A stretch of DNA of 64,000 bases from Actinomyces faecalis (GTDB taxonomy: Bacteria; Actinomycetota; Actinomycetes; Actinomycetales; Actinomycetaceae), in NCBI RefSeq assembly GCF_013184985.2, contig NZ_CP063418.1, forward strand, positions 372,001 through 436,000. The letters are read 5' to 3'. Below the pieces are notes generated by a model. The model was not told the origin of the DNA and made no database searches. It saw nothing but the letters and a program-made list of their open reading frames with translations. Made by a program: the position numbers and the translations under genes. Positions 53,887 to 61,100 of the stretch are shown here, piece by piece; the first letter of the stretch is position 1, and every line of letters begins with the position of its first letter.

Positions 53887-54042
53887 GGCGGCGTGCCTGC
53901 CCGCTGAGGGCGTGCCTGTGTCCTGTGGCGGCGTATACCGCTGTTGGGGGCGTGCCTGACGACGTCGTCAGGCACGCCCCCAACACATATCCACGCCCTC
54001 GCCGAGGGCAAGCACGCCGCCAGCGCCTAGATACGCCGCCAC
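53887..54042. repeat. Nested palindromic intergenic element B
   Basis: The centre, 53942-53985, is a perfect palindrome with 22-bp arms and no loop. Around it GGCGGCGT, GAGGGCGTG and GTGGCGGCGTAT modules on the left reappear as reverse complements on the right (to 54042) in slightly changed order. It shares the GTGGCGGCGTA and GGGGGCGTG modules with element A at 5.9 kb. It follows fprA and precedes the htpX promoter. Confidence 0.7.
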
Positions 54043-54091
54043 GGTGGGGGCTGTGCTTGGCCGGACTCAGAGGACTCCCAGGTGTCGTCCA

Positions 54092-54097
54092 TACAAT
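54092..54097 (+). promoter_or_regulatory. -10 element for leaderless htpX
   Basis: TACAAT, a near-perfect -10, followed by exactly 6 nt and ATG 54104; no Shine-Dalgarno. Confidence 0.6.
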
Positions 54098-54103
54098 CGC
54101 GCC

Positions 54104-54967
54104 ATGACCGGTACCGATCACCACAACGGGCTCAAGACCGCCGTGCTCATGGGCGGGCTGTGGGGCCTCCTGCTGCTTATCGGCTGGCTGCTCGCCCAGG
54201 GCACCGGCTCCAGCGTCTGGCTCATCATCATGCCGGCGATCGGCGTGGCCCAGACGACCTACACCTACTGGAACTCTGACAAGCTGGCTGTGCGCTCCAT
54301 GGGAGCCATCGAGGTCACGCCCGAGCAGCAGCCGGTGATGCACGCCGTCGTGCGCGAGCTGTCGACCAAGGCCGGCCAGCCCATGCCGCGTCTGTACGTC
54401 GCCCCGACCATGAGCCCCAACGCCTTTGCCACAGGACGTAACCCTGAGCACGCAGCGGTATGCTGCACCCAGGGAATCCTGCAGCTGCTCAACGAGCGCG
54501 AGCTGCGGGGAGTGCTGGGCCACGAGCTCTCCCACGTCTACAACCGAGACATCCTCACCGGCTCCGTCGCAGCGGGTATCGCGGGCGTCATCTCCTCGGT
54601 GGCGCAGATGGTGCTGTGGTTCGGGGGCGGACGGGACCGGCGTGACTCCAACGTCGTGGTCCTGCTCCTGATCTCGATCCTGGCTCCGATAGCCGCCAGC
54701 CTCACCCAGTTCGCCGTCTCACGGACTCGCGAGTACGACGCCGACCATGACGGCGCGGTCCTCACCGGTGACCCGCTTGCCCTGGCCAGCGCCCTGCGCA
54801 GGCTGGAGACCGGTGTCGCTGCGGCGCCAATGGCTCAGGAGCCTCGGGTGGAGCCGGTGAGCTCGATGATGATCGCCAACCCCTTCGGACGGGTCCGCAC
54901 CCTGTTCGCGACCCACCCGCCGATGGGTCAGCGCATCGCACGCCTGGAGCAGATGGCTGGCTACTAG
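54104..54967 (+). CDS. htpX: HtpX-like M48 membrane zinc metalloprotease
   Basis: A 287-aa inner-membrane protease that clips misfolded membrane proteins. Two hydrophobic segments at about 10-30 and 36-52, the zinc motif GVLGHELSHVYNRD (His140, Glu141, His144), two more helices at about 155-175 and 185-205, and the third zinc ligand in SRTREYDADHDGA. PRLYVAPTMSPNAFATGRNPEHAAV before the catalytic motif is characteristic. The leaderless promoter marks the start at 54104. It converges with yajQ. Confidence 0.93.
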   Translation: MTGTDHHNGLKTAVLMGGLWGLLLLIGWLLAQGTGSSVWLIIMPAIGVAQTTYTYWNSDKLAVRSMGAIEVTPEQQPVMHAVVRELSTKAGQPMPRLYVAPTMSPNAFATGRNPEHAAVCCTQGILQLLNERELRGVLGHELSHVYNRDILTGSVAAGIAGVISSVAQMVLWFGGGRDRRDSNVVVLLLISILAPIAASLTQFAVSRTREYDADHDGAVLTGDPLALASALRRLETGVAAAPMAQEPRVEPVSSMMIANPFGRVRTLFATHPPMGQRIARLEQMAGY

Positions 54968-54989
54968 GCGCTGCGTCGCTGGCAGACGC

Positions 54990-55030
54990 GTACGGGCCCG
55001 AGGCGGAGGTGATCCGCCTCGGGCCCGTAC
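54990..55030. terminator. Bidirectional terminator between htpX and yajQ
   Basis: Arms 54990-55007 and 55013-55030, perfect 18-bp stem with a 5-nt loop, in the middle of the convergent gap. This is the strongest simple hairpin in the window. Confidence 0.8.
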
Positions 55031-55103
55031 CCTGGCCAGGAGCGTCCCTTCGTGCAGCAACGTCGCCGGCGCGCCTGCGACGCGGCCGCGCCAGGCCGCG
55101 AGC

Positions 55104-55601
55104 TTAGCGGTAGTTGACGAACTGAAGAGGGACGTCGACGTCGAGCTCCTTGAGCAGCGCGATGACGGACTGGAGGTCGTCACGGGACTTGGAGGACACG
55201 CGGACCTCATCGCCCTGGATCGTGGCCTTGACGCCCTTGGGTCCCTCGTCACGGATGACCTTGGTGACCTTCTTGGCGACCTCCTGGGTCAGGCCCTCCT
55301 TGAGCGGGCAGACGAGCTTGTAGATCTTGCCTGAGGGCTTGGGCTCCTTGTCTGCCAGGTCGAGAGCCTTGAGCGAGACTCCGCGCCGGAAGAGCCTGGA
55401 CTGCAGGACGTCGAGCACGGCCAGGACCCGCTCGGCTGAGCTGGCCTGCAGGGTAATGGTGTCGCCTGCCAGGTCGACGCCGGCGTCCACGCCGCGGAAG
55501 TCGTAACGCTGGGAGATCTCCTTGGCGGTCTGGTTGACGGCGTTGTCCACCTCCTGGCGATCGAGCTTGGAGACGACGTCGAAGGAGGAGTCGGAGGCCA
55601 T
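55104..55601 (-). CDS. YajQ-family nucleotide-binding protein
   Basis: A 165-aa YajQ/UPF0234 protein. ATG 55601 has AAAGGACA upstream. Conserved: [21 protein letters not shown] at the N-terminus (cut here in two parts: [10 protein letters not shown] and RQEVDNA), then [10 protein letters not shown], and [13 protein letters not shown] and [20 protein letters not shown], ending in PLQFVNYR. The fold is two RRM/ACT-like halves. Relatives bind nucleic acid or nucleotides, and a Xanthomonas member binds cyclic di-GMP. The role here is unknown. Confidence 0.9.
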   Translation of the reverse strand: MASDSSFDVVSKLDRQEVDNAVNQTAKEISQRYDFRGVDAGVDLAGDTITLQASSAERVLAVLDVLQSRLFRRGVSLKALDLADKEPKPSGKIYKLVCPLKEGLTQEVAKKVTKVIRDEGPKGVKATIQGDEVRVSSKSRDDLQSVIALLKELDVDVPLQFVNYR

Positions 55602-55782
55602 GGCTGTCCTTTCTCGTGGGTCTTCGTCACGGTACCCAGGCACCAGGGCGCAAGGTGCGGCCGTACGTGTACCCACCCTTGTGTGAGCAGGGTCCTATGT
55701 GCGCGATTGGCGCCCCGGGTGCCGGGCTTGCTATTCTTCCACGGCACCGAGCAGCGATCGATCTGATCGATGGGCGGAGCAA

Positions 55783-55864
55783 GGCGGGTTGCCCGAGCGG
55801 CCAATGGGAGCTGACTGTAAATCAGCCGCGGAATGCTACGGGGGTTCGAATCCCTCACCCGCCA
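55783..55864 (+). tRNA. tRNA-Tyr (GTA)
   Basis: 82 nt. Acceptor GGCGGGT/ACCCGCC, anticodon loop CTGTAAA with anticodon GTA, a long variable arm of 13 nt as expected for class II tRNA-Tyr, and T-loop TTCGAAT. The 3' CCA is not encoded. Confidence 0.95.
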
Positions 55865-55990
55865 CGGTGACTGTCAGGTCGTTGTGTCCTGGCGGTGATC
55901 TCCGCCCTCTCGGGGGTGGACCGCAGTGAGCGAAGCCACGCAGAGCCGGATTGCGAGAGCAAAACGGATCTGCTTAAGATTCCGCTCGTT

Positions 55991-56063
55991 GCCCCGATAG
56001 CTCAGTCGGCAGAGCGTCTCCATGGTAAGGAGAAGGTCAAGGGTTCGATTCCCTTTCGGGGCT
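55991..56063 (+). tRNA. tRNA-Thr (GGT)
   Basis: 73 nt. Acceptor GCCCCGA/TCGGGGC, D-arm GCTC/GAGC, anticodon loop ATGGTAA (GGT), T-arm AAGGG-TTCGATT-CCCTT. The 3' CCA is not encoded. A hairpin terminator follows at 56074. Confidence 0.95.
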
Positions 56064-56073
56064 CTGACACTGT

Positions 56074-56091
56074 GGGGGCCGTTCGGCCCCC
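56074..56091 (+). terminator. Terminator after tRNA-Thr
   Basis: GGGGGCC-GTTC-GGCCCCC, perfect 7-bp stem with a 4-nt loop, followed by a T/G-rich stretch, between tRNA-Thr and tRNA-Met. Confidence 0.65.
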
Positions 56092-56104
56092 GTTGTGTTG
56101 ATAT

Positions 56105-56178
56105 GGCGAGGTAGCTCAGCTGGTTAGAGCGCACGACTCATAATCGTGAGGTCGAGGGTTCGAGTCCCTCCCCCGCTA
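56105..56178 (+). tRNA. tRNA-Met (CAT), elongator type
   Basis: 74 nt. Acceptor GGCGAGG/CCCCGCT, D-arm GCTC/GAGC, anticodon arm CACGA-CTCATAA-TCGTG (CAT), T-arm GAGGG-TTCGAGT-CCCTC. The acceptor has a G1-T72 wobble and an A5-C68 mismatch; close relatives usually have G at position 5. CCA is not encoded. A CAT anticodon could also be an Ile-2 tRNA, but the body matches elongator Met. Confidence 0.9.
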
Positions 56179-56234
56179 CGCAAGGTTTCGAGCAAGGCGC
56201 CCACCGGCTCGAGGATCAATCAGAGGAGAGACAC

Positions 56235-56405
56235 GTGGCTAGCAAGTCCAGCGACGTTCGCCCCAAGATCACTCTGGCTTGCTCGGAGTGCAAGGAGCGT
56301 AACTACATCACCAAGAAGAACCGTCGGAACACCCCCGACCGGCTCGCGCTGAAGAAGTTCTGCGCCCGTTGCGGCAAGCACACGGAGCACCGCGAGACCC
56401 GCTGA
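56235..56405 (+). CDS. rpmG: 50S ribosomal protein L33
   Basis: A 56-aa L33, short but unambiguous: residues read [20 protein letters not shown] in the first 20, followed by [20 protein letters not shown], then [16 protein letters not shown]. Cysteines 16, 19, 43 and 46 form two CxxC pairs, so it is the zinc-binding (C+) form. GTG 56235 is preceded by GAGGAGAG. It sits 56 bp after tRNA-Met, and the next gene is a MaoC-like protein, the same order as rpmG-hadA in mycobacteria. Confidence 0.95.
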   Translation: MASKSSDVRPKITLACSECKERNYITKKNRRNTPDRLALKKFCARCGKHTEHRETR

Positions 56406-56426
56406 GTCTTCCCGCGCCACCCCCGG

Positions 56427-56432
56427 TAGCAT
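56427..56432 (+). promoter_or_regulatory. -10 element for leaderless MaoC-like gene
   Basis: TAGCAT followed by exactly 6 nt and ATG 56439, in the 33-bp gap after rpmG; no Shine-Dalgarno. Confidence 0.5.
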
Positions 56433-56438
56433 CCGGGT

Positions 56439-57254
56439 ATGAGCGCTACGGACCCCGTCGACCTCCCGTCGGCGGGGTCTCGCCATGCCTGGGAGATGGT
56501 GGCCGTCGATGGCGCGACGCAGGTGGACGCTCCGGCGCTGGTACACGTCCTGACGGCGGTCCTGCGTCGTAGCAGCACGTGGGCCTGCGAGCCCGAGGGG
56601 AACCTTGAGCGGCGGGCTGTCGGCGCGGTCGCCGGGCTCGGTCCCGCTCTGCTTGTCCTGGCACGGCTGCGGTCCTCTGGCCTGCTGGTCTGGGACGGTC
56701 TTGTCCATCGGCGCCTGCGTGTGGTTCCCGCCGACTCAGGCTCATCGAGTGACGAGGGCGTGCTGCGGCTGGCGACGACGCGGCGTGCAGGCTGGGAGAT
56801 GACGGAGGTCGGGTCCTTGGCCGGGGGCTGGCAGGTGACGACCTGGCTGGCCTGGCCACAGGCGGGACGGCGCGCTGGACCTGCGGGGCCGGGCGCGGGT
56901 GCGTCGGCTCTGACGGGTGAGCCAGGCGAGGCGTCGTTCTCCTCCGGTACCTCCGAGGATCCTGAGATCCTTGTGCTCCCGCAGGACGTCCAGGCCTGGG
57001 CGCGGGCCAGCGGGGATGACAACCGTCTGCACCTGGTTCCCGGTGCCGCCAGGCACCAGGGGCTGAGCAGTGACGACGGTGTCATCGTGCACGGAATGCT
57101 GCTGGCGGCGCTGAGCATGGTCCTTGAGCCGGCCTCGGGGGCAGTCGACCTGCGGTTTGTCGCCCCGGTGCCCCTGACCGACCGGGCCGGGCTGTGGGCG
57201 CGCGGAGGCAGTCTGTACGACGTGCGGGGCCTGGTACTGCGCCGTCGGTCCTGA
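56439..57254 (+). CDS. MaoC-like (hot-dog fold) dehydratase-related protein
   Basis: A 271-aa protein. The C-terminal half holds a hydratase-2 (MaoC) motif: ARASGDDNRLHLVPGAA with Asp193 and His198 at the catalytic positions, followed by DDGVIVHGMLLAALSMVLEP and VDLRFVAPVPLTD. The usual Pro after Asn is Arg here. The N-terminal half (1-150) has the length of a FAS1-like N-terminal dehydratase domain but is divergent. A Gly/Ala/Ser-rich linker lies at 141-172. The position directly after rpmG matches mycobacterial rpmG-hadA. Its substrate is unknown; a 3-hydroxyacyl thioester is the family expectation. Confidence 0.7.
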   Translation: MSATDPVDLPSAGSRHAWEMVAVDGATQVDAPALVHVLTAVLRRSSTWACEPEGNLERRAVGAVAGLGPALLVLARLRSSGLLVWDGLVHRRLRVVPADSGSSSDEGVLRLATTRRAGWEMTEVGSLAGGWQVTTWLAWPQAGRRAGPAGPGAGASALTGEPGEASFSSGTSEDPEILVLPQDVQAWARASGDDNRLHLVPGAARHQGLSSDDGVIVHGMLLAALSMVLEPASGAVDLRFVAPVPLTDRAGLWARGGSLYDVRGLVLRRRS

Positions 57255-57428
57255 GCCTGCCGCCCGGACGGGTGCGGGCTGCGCCTGGGTGAGGCTCAGG
57301 CTGCTCGCGGTGTGATCGCACGTATGAGTGATGGGCTAGGCTCCCGCGAGTCTGTCATCCCCTCCCGTGCGGCCACGAGGTCCTCAGCTGTGGTGAGTGG
57401 CCGCACAGCGTGTGTGCGTGGACAGTGA

Positions 57429-57460
57429 TATACAGGGAGGGTCGTTCAATCGTGAACGAC
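57429..57460 (+). promoter_or_regulatory. Promoter and palindromic operator of the MarR gene
   Basis: A TATACA -10-like element (57429-57434, with TG just upstream) is followed by a perfect inverted repeat GTCGTTCA-ATCG-TGAACGAC at 57441-57460, covering the expected transcription start. The ATG lies 20 bp further with a good ribosome binding site. This layout fits autorepression by the MarR protein encoded downstream. The rest of the 226-bp gap shows nothing recognised. Confidence 0.65.
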
Positions 57461-57480
57461 TTTGAGTGAAGGAGTATGAC

Positions 57481-58173
57481 ATGACCAGCGCGCACCAGGC
57501 GTCTGTGCAGGCCGTACAGGGCGGTGCTGGTACCCCCGCAGTCAGCGGCTGCGGTCAGGCCTCGCTGGACGCGCCAGTGGCGGGATGTGGCCAGGGGAGC
57601 CTTGAGCCCTCGGCCTGCGGCCAGGGCAGCGTCGAGACCTCGGCCTGCGGCCAGGAGGCTATGGAGGAGGACGCGGCGACCGACTCGTGCGGTCAGGCTG
57701 CGAGCGGCTGCGGCCAGACCTCCCCGCGCCTGCTCAACGCCCAGGAGATGGCGGCGTGGAGAGCCTTCCTCGCGGCCTCGATCAGTGTGACCGGGAGCCT
57801 CAACCACGAGCTGGAGACAGAGGCCGGCCTGTCCATGCACGAGTACGAGATCCTGGTGCGCCTGTCCGAGGCTCCAGGACACAGCCTGCGGATGTCGGCC
57901 CTGGCAGAGCACGTCTCCCACTCCCGCTCGCGCCTGACACATACCGTAGGGCGCCTGGAGAAAGGAGGCTACGTCGAGCGCAGCTCCTGCTCCTCCGACC
58001 GCAGGGGCGTCAACTGCCACCTCACCGAGACAGGCATGGACGTCCTGCGAGCCGCTGCCCCCGTGCACCTCGACGGCGTACGTCGTCACGTCATCGAGAG
58101 GCTCCAGCCAGGTCAGCTGGAGCTGTTCACCTCGATGCTCTCGGCGCTAGCCGACCCTGACGAGCAGCTGTGA
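57481..58173 (+). CDS. MarR-family regulator with an N-terminal Cys-Gly-Gln repeat arm
   Basis: A 230-aa MarR regulator. The winged helix-turn-helix (about 86-230) is clear: LSMHEYEILVRLSEAPGHSL, MSALAEHVSHSRSRLTHTV, then the wing EKGGYVERSSCSSDRRGVN. The first 85 residues are unusual: six CGQ triplets (Cys 24, 36, 46, 56, 70, 77), each in a small Ser/Ala/Gly context, separated by 7-14 residues. Two more Cys (170, 179) flank the wing. This could be a thiol redox or metal-sensing arm; it is not part of the known MarR domain. ATG 57481 has GAAGGAG at 57468. A perfect palindrome overlaps its promoter. Its 3' end overlaps the convergent carboxylase gene by 27 bp. Confidence 0.85.
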   Translation: MTSAHQASVQAVQGGAGTPAVSGCGQASLDAPVAGCGQGSLEPSACGQGSVETSACGQEAMEEDAATDSCGQAASGCGQTSPRLLNAQEMAAWRAFLAASISVTGSLNHELETEAGLSMHEYEILVRLSEAPGHSLRMSALAEHVSHSRSRLTHTVGRLEKGGYVERSSCSSDRRGVNCHLTETGMDVLRAAAPVHLDGVRRHVIERLQPGQLELFTSMLSALADPDEQL

Positions 58174-61100
58174 CCCTGGGGCCGGCAGCAGGCCTGCCAG
58201 CTCGTCCCACACCGCCTCCAGCGCTGGTAGGAGCGGCAGGGTCCCACCGCCCGGGTGCTGCCAGGAACCGTCTTCAGGAACCAGCCTGACCCACTCCAGA
58301 CGGGTCGACTCGCCGTCAGCGGCGACCAGGCGGTCCCAGGCGGGATCGGCAGCGGCCTGCGCGGTGAAGGTCGAGTAGCTCCAGGGGCCGTGGTCCTGAA
58401 CGTGTGACAGGCCGAGCCTCAGCGTGCGCGCTGGCAGCCCCGTCTCCTCCTCGAGCTCGCGCAGAGCCGCCTCAGCGGGGCTCTCTCCCTCGGCGACGGC
58501 GCCGCCGGGAAGCCCCCAGGTTCCTCCCCGGTGGGTCCAGCCAGCCCGCAGCTGCAAGAGCACCTCGAGGCCTGCCTCGTCGTGCGAGCGAGTCTCGTCG
58601 CTGTGACCACCGGGTGGTACCTCGTCCCGCGACGGCGCTGCTAGGCGCCACGCCAGCACTCCTGCTGCCCCTCGTAGGCCCCAGTGACGTGAGCCGCAGC
58701 TGCACTCCACCCACCCGTCACCCGGGTGGTGTACGCCTCCGACGTGCGTCAGGCGCGGTGCAGGGGTCCCCTCGGCCGGAGGAGCAGGACAGGTCAGGAC
58801 GCGGGCCAGCCATGAGCGAGTGCTCTCAGGAGCCACCAGCTCCTCGACCCAGCCCTGGTCCACTGCCTGCTCGCCGGCCTGGGCCGCACGCTCGCGCTCG
58901 ATGAGCTCCTCGCGCAGCGCCTCGACGTCCTCGCCGTCCTGGCCGGCCTGACGAAGCTGACGTCGGCTGACCAGGTCCACGGCGCTGGCGGCGTCCATGA
59001 CCCCGACCTGCGACCCGGGCCAGGCGGCGGTGCGACCGCCGGCCAGGGCCCGGGACCCGAGCGCGACGTAGGCTCCACCAAAGGCACGGCGTGTGATGAG
59101 CGTGAGCAGCAGGCCACCGCCTGCCTCGTAGCCGGCATAGGCGGCGACCATCCGTGCACCCAGTCGTACCGTTCCCGCACGCTCAGCCTGTGTCCCGGGC
59201 AGGAAGCCCGGGGTGTCGACCACCGTGAGCACAGGCAGCCCGAGCCGGGCGCACAGACCGACGTGCTCGGCGACCTTCTGGGAGGACAGCGGGTCCAGGG
59301 CGCCGGCGAGCACCGCGGGCTGGTTCGCCACGACGCCCAGCGGCACCCCCTCGACCCGGGCCAGGGCCGTGACCACGTTCGGAGCCCACTGGGGACGCAG
59401 CTCGATGAGGTCACCTCGATCGGTCAGGCGCCTGAGCAGCCCTCGTACGTCATACGGCTCGGAGGGGTCGGCAGGAACTGCCTGTGCAGTGAGACGGTCT
59501 CCGACCGCTACCTCAAGGCCGGCACCCCCGGTGCGCAGCGGCAGCGCCAGACCCTGGCTGGTCGGCACGCGCGCCAGCCCCACGAGGGCGCGAGCCGCGC
59601 GCCAGGCAGCTGCCTCGTCGGGGACAGTCAGGTGGGCGGTGCCGGCGTGACGCGCATGGACCTCGGCGCCGCCCAGCTTCTCGGGGCTCGTGCGCTCGCC
59701 GGTGGAGGAGGCCAGGATCGCGGGGCCGGTCAGGAAGACCTCCCCCTCGCCCTCCACCATGACCAGCAGGTCGGTCAGGGCGGGAGCGTAGGCGGCGCCG
59801 CCCGCGGCCGGGCCGAGGACCAGGCCGAGCTGCAGAGTGCGCCCGTGGGCGCGGGTCTGTGCCGCCAGGATGAGCCCGACCCCGGCCAGGGCGTTGACTC
59901 CCTCCTGGACCCGGGCGCCTCCGCCGTCGAGCAGGCTGATGACCGGGACGGCCTGGCTCGCCGCACGGTCGATGAGCCCGGCGACCCGGCGGGCGCCCGC
60001 CAGGCCGATCGTGCCACCCATGACGCTCGGGTCCTGCGCCCACACGGCAACCTCCCGCCCGGCTACCTGCGCCCAGGCGGTGAGGACGGCGTCCTCGTCC
60101 ACGACGTCACGCAGGCTGCCCTCGTCAACCAGGTCGCGCACGCGCTCGACGGCGCGAGGCCGACGACGCCGACGCGTCGGTGGCTGAGGTACGGTCGGCG
60201 TGCTGGCAGCAGGTGACCCGCTCCCGTCCCCAAGGGCTGAGGGCGCCTCGGGCAGCAGGCGTGCCAGGACCTGCCCGGCGGCCACGGGGGTGCCTGCCTC
60301 CAGGACCGGACCGTCGGCGTCGACCACCCCGTCGGCCGGGGCAGGCAGCGGAAGGCGCATCTTCATCGCCTCGATCACGGCCACGGCCTGCCCGGCGCGA
60401 GCTGGGCCGGGGCGGGCCGGGGCCACGAGGGCTCCGGCCATCGGCGCGCGCAGCTCGACGACGTCGCTCAGGAGGGCTGGAGAGCCCGGTGCGCCCGGGG
60501 TACCCGAGGTGCCTGGGGTACCCGGGGTACCACGGTGGAAGCCCTCGGCGCCGCCTGGGGGTGCAGTCGGGGCGGCGGGGGCCACGGAGAGCGACGGACC
60601 TGGGTACGACAGACCTGACAGTCCGGCCCCGGGCGCCTGTGGTCGCAGACGCTCCTCCACCCAGCGCGTCGTGACCTCGTAGGCGGAGCCGGCGCCGGCC
60701 ATCTCGGGGGCGCACAGGGCCTGACGCAGCAGGGGGACCAAGGTCGGCGGGCCCTGGACCTCGACCGCTGCCAGGGTCTGCTCCAAGACACCCAGCGCCT
60801 CCTGGCGCGAGGACGCCGAAGCCGTGATGAGGGCCAGCGGCTCGGAGAACCCCGGCTGCAGGGCGTCCCCGGCGAAGACAGCCCGCTCCACGCGCAGACG
60901 CGGCGGACGCGGGACCTGGCCGGCGGCGACCTGGGCACGCTCCTGCGGGGTGGACAGCGGGACGCTCAGGCTGCGTAGCGGCGTCTGGGAGGGAAGAAGG
61001 GTCTGGGGGTCCTCGGCGTACAGGCGTGCCTCGACGGCATGGCCTTCCGTACGCACGCGCAGGTCGGGCTCGTGCTGCTCAAGCGCCTGCGCAGACTGTG

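Noticed and set aside
55783..56178. tRNA cluster as a phage attachment site
   Set aside because: No integrase and no repeated tRNA 3' end was found nearby; neighbours are housekeeping genes.
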